64,000 bases of DNA from Paramyrothecium sp. XJ0827 (Eukaryota > Ascomycota > Sordariomycetes > Hypocreales > Stachybotryaceae), in NCBI GenBank assembly GCA_020881915.1, contig JAJFPB010000008.1, forward strand, positions 1,798,001 through 1,862,000, in the 5' to 3' direction. The notes under the pieces were generated by a model, which had not been told where the DNA came from, searched no databases, and saw nothing but the letters and a program-made list of their open reading frames with translations. Made by a program: the position numbers and the translations under genes. Numbering within the stretch: position 1 is the first letter of the stretch; each line of letters opens with the position of its first letter. Shown piece by piece: positions 22,738 through 33,459 of this stretch.

Positions 22738-24057
22738 ATGCCTATCATCCTCTCCCCGGGCCAGCCGCGCATCGTCGTGGATGCGGCGGTGTGGACCATG
22801 CTGTCCATAGCAACGGTCTTCTTTGTCGTCAGGCTCTACTGTCGACTCGGACGCCTTGGTCACCTATGGTGGGACGACTACATTCTTGTTGGCAGTTGGG
22901 TCCTGGTGTTGATATCGACGGCGGTACTGACAAAGATGATGGCCATGGGATATCTGGACACCAACATGTCGGAACCTAAGCTCTTCTTGCTCACAAAGAT
23001 ATCGCACACCTGCCACTTGGTCTCGCTGGCTCTGAGCAAGGCTTCCTTCGCTGTAACGCTGCTCCGATTCACCAACAAGTACCAGAAGTTCGTCGTCTGG
23101 TTCGTCATCTGCAGTATAGGCGTCATATTCACAGTTCACGTCTTCCTCTTGTGGAAGTCCATGTGTGGCTTGGGCGGTATATACTCGCTTCCCGGGCCAT
23201 GCTGGGACCCCAGCAATCCGATCAAGATGAACATCGTCAGCTCAAGTACGTTCTGCCACCAGGGCAACGAGTCGAGAATTAGGAAATTGATATTTTGATA
23301 GTGTACTCGGCTGTTACAGACTTCGTTCTCGCACTGCTACCCTGGCAGGTCTTCATGGGCTTGCAGATGAAGAAAGAGGAGCGCATCAGCCTTGCCGTTG
23401 CCATGAGTGTTGGCGCCATGTAAGTACCATTTGCTACCTGACTGCATACAGGAGGTTGTGGCTAACACATCTAGTGCTGGCGTGACCGGTGTCATGAAAT
23501 CAGTGCAGTCCATAAAAACACTGAACCACATGGACCCTGAATGTAGGTTGCCCCTTCGCGCTCAAGGCTACGTACGCATGATCACTCACATCGTCAAAAC
23601 AGTCATGTACAATATGGTGCTTTTCTGGATCTTCTCCCTCGCCGAGCCCAACTCGACCATCATCGCCGCATCCATTCCCGTCCTCCGAGTCCTCTTCCGC
23701 GACGCTCGTGCCTATTACGGCGGCTATTCCGGCTCTAACCCCGGCGCTGCTGGCTACCTCAAGTCCGACAACAACACCTTCCACGTGCACACCAAGACTC
23801 GCGACACGAACAAGTCACGCCCGGACGCCTCGATGCCCGACAACAACAGCGACCGAAGTATATTGGCATACGCCCAAAAACGCGGCATCTCTCGCACTAC
23901 CGAGGTTACTGTCGAGTACGAAGGCAGGGGCGAGGCTTCTGAATCCTCCCGAGGTAATGGCGCTGCGAAGGGTGATTCTTTCGAGATGCAAACGCGTTTT
24001 CCGATCAACGACTCCCAAGATGGCGAGCCCAGGAACAAAATCTCAAGCCGTCCTTGA
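22738..24057 (+). CDS. SAT4/rhodopsin-like integral membrane protein
   Basis: Fungal seven-helix membrane protein of the SAT4-type (DUF-rhodopsin) family; function unknown, often near secondary-metabolite or pathogenesis genes. Model join(22738..23245,23302..23419,23475..23542,23603..24057), 382 aa. Family signatures: VVRLYCRLGRLGHLWWDDYI near the first helices, TKISHTCHLVSLALSKASF, GPCWDPSNP on the extracellular loop, and YSAVTDFVLALLPW after the first intron. The last intron (60 nt, GTAGGT donor, AAAACAG acceptor) contains no stop and keeps frame, so unspliced translation adds 20 residues; removing it gives MYNMVLFWIFSLAEPNSTI, matching the usual sixth/seventh helix region. The cytoplasmic tail is polar and low-complexity. 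Confidence 0.88.
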
Positions 24058-25735
24058 AATGTATTTGCGTTGTCCGTTTTGTGTACGAGAAGTTACTCTC
24101 AATGATAGATATTTCTTTCGATGTTATTCCAGCACTACATGAGCCACAGTGCACGTTTTATACTCTTCCTCTTGAAAAACTGACAGCGTGGGCGATGGCT
24201 GCGATTGTCGGGAATCGCACGCACGATTTGCTTGTGTTGGATAAGTTAACGCGGGTAAATCCAACTTGATTTCGCCAAGTAGTGTCGCTATTCAGCGCGA
24301 AGAGAATTACTGGCCTAATTTTGGGAAGGAGACGAATTGGTGCAGAAGCGGTATAGAAAGCTGGGGCGGGCTGAGTTTGTCGTGACACAAGGCTATCTAA
24401 ATGACTGCTTAATGCATTGGGGAAAGGGATTAGACACAGCAAGCAATGAGTTTGCAAGCTGGCTCGTGACGGGGGGTAATGTAATGGCTATTGTTTTCAA
24501 CCGGCATAGCAAAGTAAGAACCGCTTAAAAGTGAGGCAAGTATTGCAAACTTGTCGGCAACAACGTTGCAGGCGAAGGACTGTCGAATTGTGGAAAGGGC
24601 AGTTGTCACATGAATTGAATCAAGATGTTTGAATGAGTGATGATTTCGGGGCCTTCGCAAGGCTTATAATCTGGGGATGTCACAGAACGGTTTGGTGTTT
24701 TCTTCATTCATTACAAAGCCATCGCTGGCCGGACGGTGCAGAAAAAAACCGCGAATCACAAGAACAGTGACGGGATGTACAATATCAGAGTTGGGTGTTG
24801 GGCACAATTCAGTTTCAAATCGTCTAACGGACAATCAGTTCACACCGTCTGTTATCCGCATTGTTTGGCCTCCTTAATCAGAGTATCACTTGTACTTTGT
24901 CCGTCCTCCCCTCCCCACCCCTTTTCCTCGTGCCTACCCTATATGTGTTGTCTCGAATAGGTCTACCCAAAGCGCCACAGCCTGCGGGCCTGTGGCACTT
25001 GTCCAGTTGCAAAGTGGTCCAACAGGGAATTTACATTGTGATTGAAATAATGGTGAGGTCCTCGTAACTTATTGAGAATGATGTAAAGAAAACACGATGT
25101 CGTGTTCAATGATTGAGGATTCGTAGTGATGGGTTTATCCTGGGGTGAAACCACATTCCATTAACGCCAAATGGCCAACGTAGCAATGCAATCGTTCGTG
25201 ATAACTAATTCTAAAGTAATTTCCTATTGGACTGGATCGGATGCTACTCGTGACCTCACATCATAGCCCTCTCTTCCTTTCCTCAAACTAAAGAGTCTTT
25301 AACTGACATGCCCAGCACTAAAATTGGGCTTGGCAAGGTTTGAGTTGCGCTGGAGAGCGCTAGTTCATTGCCATGTGCGCAATCAATCCGTGCTAAAAAG
25401 CAAGTAGCGCCCGAGACATGAAGTGAGACACGTGCCGATTCGTGCCACAAGTTGCCATGCGACATTTGAACCGTTCTGAACGGAACTCAACGCAATACAT
25501 ATATGTTGGGACAGCTGCGGAGCTTACAGACTAGGGCAATTACGTCAAGCGCCTACAACAAAACAGAACAGATTAGCGGTAGCTGAAGCAAGCGTCTCAC
25601 GTCAACGGGCTGAGGCTGACGGGGTCGCTCGGACCGCTGCTCCACCCCGAGCCATTTCAGGAGCAAAATGATTTTGGCCCGACTCAGCTCGGATCTGGTT
25701 GCCAAGATGAGGGCTCACCAAGAATCTTCTCCCCA
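24058..25735. other. 1.7-kb gene-free interval
   Basis: Only short, unconserved open frames on both strands. No RNA gene, repeat or transposon signature recognised. Confidence 0.5.
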
Positions 25736-27328
25736 ATGGAAACTGAGTCGCAACCTCCAAGCGCCCGTCGAGAAGGGCACGGCGACACGCCTACGCAGAC
25801 TCGTGTCGCCATCATCGGCACCGGGCTGGCAGGCTTGACGACTGCTTATCTGCTCCAGAATGACGAGCAGCAACGATATGCGGTGACTTTGTTTGAACAA
25901 GTGGGTTCCCTCAAGGCAGGGGGGGTGATGTGGTCGCCTATCTGACATTTCCCTCTCTACTAGGCGCCCAGTCTCGCTTTCGATTCGGCCTCGGTGACGG
26001 TGAAGAACCTCGAGTCGGGCCTGGTCGAGCGCATCGATCTGCCCATGCGCGCCATCGCGGCCGGATACTACGTCAACCTCGTGCGCATGTACCAGCACCT
26101 GCGCATCCCGACGCATCCGACTCGCTTCCTCTTTGTCTTCGCCGAAGCTCTGGTAGCGACCTGGAGCGCGAATCCGACCGCCGCCGACCCCGGAACGTAC
26201 TTCGTCCATGCCTCGAATCTGCACCAGATGCCGCCGCCGTGGCCCGGCGAGCGTAGCTGGCCGTACCACATCGCCGAGATCCTATACTTGATTGTGGCTC
26301 AGCTGTGGTTCACAGTAGCGTGTTTCTTCATCCCGCCAGTGTACAAGCCGTCCAGCTCATCGAGGAACGGAACGGTCGTCGAGTCATTCGAAGAGTACGT
26401 GCAGAGGATACGACTACCCCAGCGCTATCTGACGCGCTACCTCCTGCCCATGATGTGCAGCGTTTCGACCTGCTCCCACGACGAGCTCCTTGCCTTCCCG
26501 GCCAGCGACGTGATCGGGTATAAGAAGCTGTCGCACGGACAGCAGCACTATACGGTCTGCGGCGGCGTGGGTCAGGTCCAGTCGCGGCTAGTGGACGGGG
26601 TCAATGATGTTCGACTTAACGCGCGCGTTATCGAGGTTGCTCCAGGAGTCGCATCTGACGGCCCCACAGTGCGCTGGCAATCTACAGAAGACGGATCGCG
26701 AGAGGTCGGCGAGGAGAAGTTCGATCGTGTTGTGTTCGCGGCATCACCAGACGTTGTCTCGAGACTCTTCAGCCCATTGCGGTCCGTGCTTGGCAGGCTG
26801 CCCACACGCCGGGTCGAAAGCGCAGTTTTTGATCCGAGCGTTGTGGAAAAAGGACCGGCAAAGTTTATGCTGGACGACAACGCGACCGACCAGAAGATCT
26901 GCTCCCACTGCTCAAACGATACGAAGGCCAAGCCGCCAACGCTCATGATCACGTTCAAAACGCTTTTCAACAAGTCCGACAGCAGCCAGACGGACGCGCT
27001 CGAGACGGTGCCAAACGGGGTATTCGTCAGGAACTCACCGTATGAGAGTGACACGGACTTACAGGGCGCGTTGCACGCTGCCAAGTTCACGAGGACGTTG
27101 CGGGATCCGGAGAGCAGGGCTCTGATGGAGGCTATTTTGGATGGCCCGAAGACGCATGAGATGGATCGTTCGAATGATGAGAGCCACGAAAGTTGGATCA
27201 ATGGCCAAGATGGTGTTTGGCTGGCCGGGGCGTGGTGCTGGGATGGAATGGTCTTGCTTGAGGGCTGCGTAGTCTCGGCCATGCGAGTGGCCAGCGATTT
27301 TGGCGTACAAGTGCCATGGCACAAATAG
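25736..27328 (+). CDS. FAD/NAD(P)-binding amine-oxidase-like oxidoreductase
   Basis: Model join(25736..25900,25964..27328), 509 aa. The Rossmann dinucleotide fold starts VAIIGTGLAGLTTAYLLQ (about residues 24-41), followed by the FE of VTLFEQ, and a C-terminal flavin segment GVWLAGAWCWDGMVLLEGCV. After the intron, FDSASVTV ... DLPMRAIAAGYYVNLVRMYQHL resembles proteins often encoded beside cyclopropane-fatty-acid-synthase-like methyltransferases in bacteria. A hydrophobic span (IAEILYLIVAQLWFTVACFF) suggests membrane association. The next gene, 284 bp downstream on the same strand, is a SAM methyltransferase with its own membrane anchor, so a joint role in modifying a lipid is a reasonable guess. 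Substrate unknown. Confidence 0.82.
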
Positions 27329-27612
27329 TTGAGTTAGAATTAGAGCGGTTAATGTGGAATGAAATTGTCTATGCTTGATATCTTCTCGCTGTATTCTCTG
27401 TTCAGTGAATTTGCAAAGCTTCATTGCCAACAACAGCCTTGGCAACTTGGTGAATCATGACCACTTGATTAGTCACAGCATTCTACACTATTTTCAACCA
27501 GCCTTTCGGTGTTGCGGCATACCAGACACTCTTTCAGCGGGCCCGGCCCACTAGTCCACGTAGCCTCGACACCTTTTTCGCGACAACCCTACCGCTTCCC
27601 CAGCCCTCAATC

Positions 27613-28744
27613 ATGGGAGAAGTCTCTAGCGAGACCCGTGCCTTTGTCGCGGGTTTCTTCGGGGGCATTCTGGTGGCGGTGGGTCTGGCTGCTCTGGTCT
27701 CTCTGATCGTTCTGTGGAGGAGCGACCCCTATGGCCTGGGCCACTGGAAGCTGAACCTGGACACGCCGTTGAAGAGCATGTGGATGAATGTCGGATACTG
27801 GTAAGTCAACGTGTTGTGCAGACTACCACTATGCCTCAGCATGTCGCAAACGACGCCTCGAGAAATCATGCTGATGGGCGTGCAGGAAGGATGAGCAAGG
27901 CGAGGCCATTACCAAACTTCCACAAGCTAGCTCCTCCCTCTTGAGAGAAGTCATCAGCTCTTCCGGTATCATTAGTAAAACGCGGGACAGTGTCCCTTCG
28001 GGACACCTTGCGATCCTTGATCTCGGGTTTGGCTGCGGCGACCAGACCTGGGAATTGGTTCGCTTGACACAGGGCGCAAAATGGCCCGGCTTCCGGTACG
28101 TCGGGCTGTCCTTGAACCAGGCACAAGTCCAATTTGCGCAGTGGAAAGTCCATCGCGAGTTGGCCGCCTTGCCTGAGCCGGCAAGTATCGACGCGGAGTC
28201 GGTCAAGCTCTTCTGCGCCAATGCAGCCAAGCCCAGCACATGGACTGCTGATGTTGCAAATAATGTCAATGCATTAGCCGCCGACAAATTCACGGAAAGG
28301 TGGCTGCTCGCACTCGACTGCATCTACCACTTCTCCCCTTCCAGGAAGCCTATCCTTAAGCACGCCGCCGGCAAGCTCGGGGCAAATTACATGGCATTTG
28401 ATCTTATGCTCAGCGACTCGGCTCCTTTCGGCAACACCCTGATCGCAAGAACTATCGGGGTCATGATGGGGTGCCCAATGCGAACCTTTATGCGCGAAAA
28501 GGAGTACAGGGAGCAGTTGGTGGAGTGCGGCTACCGCGACGGCTCCATCGAAGTCCGCGAGATCACGGAACATGTATTCCCAGGACTTGTAGAGTTCATC
28601 AGCCGGCAAGATGTTGCGCTGGGCAAGTATGCCATTCCAATGGGTGGCTTCAAGTTGGCCCAGAGGATCTTCAGGTGGTTTAGCGAGTCGGGTGTCATTA
28701 GAGCTGTCATTGTAACCGCTCGCGTGAAAGATGATAGAGAATGA
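27613..28744 (+). CDS. Membrane-anchored SAM-dependent methyltransferase (CFA-synthase-like)
   Basis: Model join(27613..27800,27886..28744), 348 aa. An N-terminal hydrophobic segment (FVAGFFGGILVAVGLAALVS) is followed by SMWMNVGYW, then the SAM-binding motif I LDLGFGCGDQTWEL, GLSLNQAQVQFAQWK (motif II region) and LLALDCIYHFSPSR (motif IV/V region). This order is like the cyclopropane-fatty-acid-synthase/sterol methyltransferase group, which methylates lipid double bonds. It lies directly after the FAD oxidoreductase in the same direction. The intron (85 nt) splits the tryptophan codon of GYW. Confidence 0.85.
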
Positions 28745-29380
28745 AACAATGAGTTGTGTCTCTATTCATCGGTACTCGCTACCAAAAGCACACAATCAAG
28801 GCGTGAGCCTAATTCCACTGCTCTGATACTGCAATTTCGAATGGTAAACGTAACGAAAAGGAAAGTCCGTCTAGGTTGGCATTTCTTTGAGAATGTTGAA
28901 TGCTTCTTCGATCCCGGTCTTTGGAGAAAACCAGGTTCCTCAGTATGCTTTTGTTTGCCCACTCACCCCAAGGTAAGCTTTTGAACGTTCAAGTGTGGAG
29001 CTTTCCGATGACAGGGGTGGGGGGTCGTAAAGTCCGTGGCGGGCAGCCGATCGCCGTGGAGTTTTGAAGAACGCCGTGGAAACCAGAGGCCTGACCACTT
29101 TGCTGCGACTCAACGACGCCCAATAATTTCTGTTTTTGATCTTAGTAACTGTCGCCCTTCATTCTCAACCGTCATCCGGACCTATACTGTAAAGTCCGCT
29201 CGCGACCAAGTCAGTGGCACAAAATACTGCTAGAGTTATTGAGAATGACAGGTCTCCTCACTCTGCCGTGCAAGTATAAGATGGGCAAAGCACCACCTTT
29301 CATGGTGGCAAGTGAAGCATCAAACCAACACACTCATCTTCACACATTGCACCCCCAAAACAGAATCCTCATCCGCGACA
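28745..29380. other. Intergenic, nothing identified
   Basis: Promoter-side flank of the SDR gene. No conserved frame or repeat recognised. Confidence 0.5.
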
Positions 29381-30355
29381 ATGTCCTCTTTCAATGGTCT
29401 GACGACAAATGACCAAGTCATTGAAACCTTTGCCTCTCAAGTTAAGGGTCGAACCTTTGTGGTCACAGGTGCAGGAAAGCCAAGCATTGGTAGCGAGCTG
29501 GTTCTATCTCTTGCAAGGGCAGCCCCAGCCCACATTCTCATTGCATCGAGGACTAGCTCCAGCGTTGAGCCGGTGTTGGAGGAGATCAAGGCCTTGGACT
29601 CCTCGATCAAGACCACATTTGTACAGGTCGATCTGTCCGACAGAAATTCCGTGCGCCAGGCGGCACAGGAAATTCTTGCCGCAGCGCCTGAGGTCGATGT
29701 GCTCATCAACAGCGCTGGCGTCATGGCCTTGAAGGAGTACACTTTGGACAAGCATGGAGTAGAAATGCAATTCTCCGTCAATCACGTCGGTCACTTCTTG
29801 CTCACGAACCTCATCATGCCGGCCCTTGTCGCCGCTGCATCTCGCACTGGTGGCGCCCGGATTGTCAACCTAACCAGCAGCGGCTACAAGATCTCCGCAG
29901 TCCGTTTCGATGACTGGAACTTCTCAGATGGCAAGACGTACGACCACTGGACCGGTTATGGACAAGCCAAGGCAGCTAACGTACTCTTCTCGTACGGACT
30001 TAGCGCGAAGCTCAAGAAACTTGGGATAACTTCTACCGCAGCACATCCTGGGTACACCATAGGCACTCGACTCGGCAACCATTTGACTATGGGGGATTAT
30101 GGAGACATCGCCCCAATCATGAAGCGAAATACGGGCATTGATTGGACATGGGAGGAACCGCGACTCAAAAGCTTGGAACAGATTGCAGCGACGCCGCTGG
30201 TTGCTGCGCTTGATCCTGAGCTCCCGAGCAAGTCCCCGGCGTATCTAGTCAATGGGCAGGTTCAGGAGCCCGAAGCTTACGCAAGCAGCGCGGATAATGC
30301 CGAGAATCTTTGGGCATTGAGCGAGGATGTTGTTGGACAGAAGTTTCACTATTGA
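29381..30355 (+). CDS. Short-chain dehydrogenase/reductase
   Basis: NAD(P)-dependent oxidoreductase, intronless, 324 aa. Cofactor motif TGAGKPSIG (residues 29-37, a variant of TGxxxGIG), DVLINSAGVMA (the NAG motif as NSAG), the catalytic serine in NLTSSGYK and the catalytic YGQAK (YxxxK). The stretch HWTGYGQAKAANVLFSYGLS and the downstream AAHPGYTIGTRL are typical of the retinol-dehydrogenase/WW-domain-oxidoreductase-like fungal SDRs. The ATG at 29381 was chosen; the open frame extends upstream but without similarity. Substrate unknown. Confidence 0.9.
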   Translation: MSSFNGLTTNDQVIETFASQVKGRTFVVTGAGKPSIGSELVLSLARAAPAHILIASRTSSSVEPVLEEIKALDSSIKTTFVQVDLSDRNSVRQAAQEILAAAPEVDVLINSAGVMALKEYTLDKHGVEMQFSVNHVGHFLLTNLIMPALVAAASRTGGARIVNLTSSGYKISAVRFDDWNFSDGKTYDHWTGYGQAKAANVLFSYGLSAKLKKLGITSTAAHPGYTIGTRLGNHLTMGDYGDIAPIMKRNTGIDWTWEEPRLKSLEQIAATPLVAALDPELPSKSPAYLVNGQVQEPEAYASSADNAENLWALSEDVVGQKFHY

Positions 30356-30857
30356 ATTTGACTGGTTGCGAGGCTTGACTGAGCCGGATAGAGTTGCGGT
30401 TCGTTACAACATGTGAGGAGGCAATGCTGGGCAAGCTGCGCAGCATTTCCGAGATACAGTAGAGAGACAATTTGAATGACAAACTAGCATCTTCATCTAT
30501 TTGTGCTCATATTACAAACATTCGAGTTATCATATGATTCCATTTCAGGCTGCTGCACTTTTCCGGATCGAGCCAATCGCAGCCACCGAAATTGGACGCG
30601 CCAATGGAGCAGCCGGAACCACCCACATGGGAGCCATGTGCACGCTTTGGTCTATCATTGACCACTGTGAAATTTGAAAAGACACATTCCCTGCTTCCTT
30701 GTTCGTTGTATCCATCGCAAAGAGCTGCCAACGTAGGGAACCTGCTCGCTGACGCCGAATTTTCAAGGTCACAATGCTTTTCTCTAACACCAACCCAAAC
30801 ATGTCCGCCAATTGTTGAGGTCCACCAATCTCAGCCTTGATCAAGCATCGCTACAAT
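30356..30857. other. Intergenic, nothing identified
   Basis: Short interval between two co-directional genes; no conserved feature seen. Confidence 0.5.
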
Positions 30858-32915
30858 ATGGTGAAGCCCGAGAGCACAACCAGAGCGCACAAACCGGATG
30901 ACCGAGATCGTCAAGTAATTCCCGCCAATGAAGAGCAAAGGATGGTACAACCGACACGACATTCTACATCCTTCTCCAAGTTCAAGGACTTAAAGACGCA
31001 AAGAAAGCGTGGTTTCTTCAACCAGAGGCTATCTTGGCTGTGGCAGGACGTGATAAAGCCAGCATTTCCCGAGGCTATACAAGATGCCAAAATTCTGCTC
31101 GGCATCACTGCCCTGAAGGCACGTGTCCACAAGGATATCATGGATTCTTCCATCTTCCCTGAAGTAGAGAGGATTGCAGAGGTGCGTCGTGGTCTCGAGC
31201 TGTGTCCCGAAGAGCTTGAATTTCTCACCCAGCGCAAACTACACGTGCGACTCGGGTTTGCAAAGTATCTTGGTGTAGACCCGGAGGATGTGCATCCTGA
31301 TGACTTACCCATCGTATCCTACGGCGGCAGCGGCGGAGGGTTCCGAGCCATGATTGCATGCATAGCATACGGCGAGGCTATGACAAGATCCGGAGTCTGG
31401 GACTGCCTCACTTACATTGCTGGGGTGTCTGGATCCTGTTGGTCCATTGCGGCGTACTTCACCATCGGAAAAGCGAACATGCAAGCCGTCCTCGAACACT
31501 GCAAGACGCGGTTTTCGCAGTACCACCCTCTCTCAGGCGACGCCATTCGAGCCATGCTCAGCGCCCCTGGCGGTGCGAGGTTGCATCTTGGTCCGCTCAT
31601 ACAGAAGAGTAAAAGCGGCCTGCGCACCGTCGCCATGGACTTGTACTCCGTCTTCACAACAGGCTGGATCTTTTTCCAGGATGACCCAGCAGCCCATCCA
31701 GGAGGCAAAGCATGCAAGGAGGTTGCAGGCTACCAACGCACTTGGCACAAGTTCTCCAGCGTCAGAGAGTACACCGATGAAGGCAAGGCACCAATGCCTA
31801 TAATGACTGCTATTAGACATGAGCGTCCCTGGAAATACTGGGAAGGACAAGATCACGCCTTCAAGGAGCCGGAAAACGCCACACAAAACAATCATCCGGA
31901 AGCACGAGATGCTTGGTACCAATGGTTTGAGATGACACCGTACGAGGTTGGCTCGGACGAGATCGAGGCCTGGGTCCCAACCTGGGGCTTTGGTCGGCCG
32001 TTCAGCCGAGGCAAATCAACAATGCAACTCCCGGAACAGTCTTTGGCTTTATTGCTAGGGCTTGCAACAAGTGCACCTGCGGCTCCTCTCGCATCCTACC
32101 TGTCCACAATTAGCCGTAACCTCCCCACCGGGTCCATTGGCAAGGCAGTTCATGGCGTGGCACATGCCATCACTAAATGCTGGGGCAAGGATGGCACAAA
32201 TGAATTTCATAGCCACCACCCGCTCCATGCCTGCCACGAGCATAATTTCATGTATCAATATTCATCATTGGACACAGGCGAGAGGAGACCTCCCGGTCTT
32301 GAAAATTCGCCGCGCATCCAGCTCATTGACAGTGGGATGGATAACAATTGTCCGACTTACGTCCTATTGCACCCGAATCGAGAAGTCGACGTAATAATCA
32401 ATATGGACGCTTCAAGTGATGTGCAGCTCGACTCGTTCCCGGATCGTGTGGATCAAATTGGAAGTCGCCGAGGAGTCAAGTTCACGAAGCGACGGCATGC
32501 CCAGCCCAGCAAAGATCTGAAGGATCCAGAGCGGTTCAAGGGACTGTATGCGCAAATATATGATGGGATGCCCACACAGCGACCAGACGAAGTCGTCGAC
32601 TCGTACGGACGGACAGTCAAGAACCCCCCTGCTCCCTTGTTTACCAAAGAATGCACCATGGTCTATATGCCGCTTCTGCCAAACCCTGGGGCAGTTCCAG
32701 GCTTTGACCCGAGCACAACAAAATTTTCCGGCTCATACAACCTCGTTTGGAGCGAAGAGCAGGTCATGACCCTTGTCAAGGTCTGCGAAGCAAACTTCTT
32801 AGAAGCCGAGGAAACGATTAAAGAAGTTCTGTACGAAGTGTGGCAAAAGAAAAAGTCAAAGCGGGAGGCAGCTGAAGCTGCAACGACAGGCCAAACGCCT
32901 GAAGGAATTGTCTGA
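30858..32915 (+). CDS. Cytosolic phospholipase A2-like / lysophospholipase catalytic domain protein
   Basis: Intronless, 685 aa, no signal peptide, so probably intracellular and distinct from the secreted fungal phospholipase B group. The oxyanion-hole glycine/arginine motif is SYGGSGGGFRAM (about residues 154-165), the nucleophile serine sits in GVSGSCW (Ser about 191), and the catalytic Asp is in LIDSGMDNNCP (about 491): the Ser-Asp dyad of cytosolic PLA2-like enzymes. It should hydrolyse membrane glycerophospholipids or lysophospholipids. The N-terminal 60 residues are polar and basic, the C-terminus ends in a Lys/Glu-rich helix. The ATG at 30858 is used; the frame opens slightly earlier at a TTG. 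Confidence 0.88.
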   Translation: MVKPESTTRAHKPDDRDRQVIPANEEQRMVQPTRHSTSFSKFKDLKTQRKRGFFNQRLSWLWQDVIKPAFPEAIQDAKILLGITALKARVHKDIMDSSIFPEVERIAEVRRGLELCPEELEFLTQRKLHVRLGFAKYLGVDPEDVHPDDLPIVSYGGSGGGFRAMIACIAYGEAMTRSGVWDCLTYIAGVSGSCWSIAAYFTIGKANMQAVLEHCKTRFSQYHPLSGDAIRAMLSAPGGARLHLGPLIQKSKSGLRTVAMDLYSVFTTGWIFFQDDPAAHPGGKACKEVAGYQRTWHKFSSVREYTDEGKAPMPIMTAIRHERPWKYWEGQDHAFKEPENATQNNHPEARDAWYQWFEMTPYEVGSDEIEAWVPTWGFGRPFSRGKSTMQLPEQSLALLLGLATSAPAAPLASYLSTISRNLPTGSIGKAVHGVAHAITKCWGKDGTNEFHSHHPLHACHEHNFMYQYSSLDTGERRPPGLENSPRIQLIDSGMDNNCPTYVLLHPNREVDVIINMDASSDVQLDSFPDRVDQIGSRRGVKFTKRRHAQPSKDLKDPERFKGLYAQIYDGMPTQRPDEVVDSYGRTVKNPPAPLFTKECTMVYMPLLPNPGAVPGFDPSTTKFSGSYNLVWSEEQVMTLVKVCEANFLEAEETIKEVLYEVWQKKKSKREAAEAATTGQTPEGIV

Positions 32916-33459
32916 TTGTATTAATGGCCGTGTCCATGGTGTTATGCATGATTGTATCAGCAATATCTGCATTTCTGTTCAGGTTACCAGATGATCGGTC
33001 TAGAGAATGAGAGCCTTGCCTCTGGCTGGGAGTATACAACAACATCGCGAAATAATGAATCTTTTGAAACCACCTCCCGTTAGTAGATCGGTTAAAAGTA
33101 GCACATGATATGTCTGGTTACACTGAGGATCACTGAACATTAATTCGTAGTCGAAACATTTTTTCTGTGGTTTTCATCTGCGGGCTTGCGCTAATTGTGT
33201 AAATATGATGTGTCTTTCTTCCACCGTTCGCTTAGAGGAGAACAATACCCGGTCTCACAATCAGCAGCCAATTCGTAGGAAATGTTCTCATTTTGCAAAA
33301 TTCGACAAAATTCAGCTCGCTGCCTAACTTGTCCAACCACGTGAGACAACTTACCACAAAAAACGGCTCCGCCTCAGCCGCACATGCACATAATAGTCTC
33401 GTGGTGCATTTCTTTCCACTTGTTCCGCTCTTCCCTCCGGATACTTTCTCCGCAGCAAA
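32916..33459. other. Intergenic, nothing identified
   Basis: Promoter region of the first HET-domain gene. No distinct feature. Confidence 0.4.
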
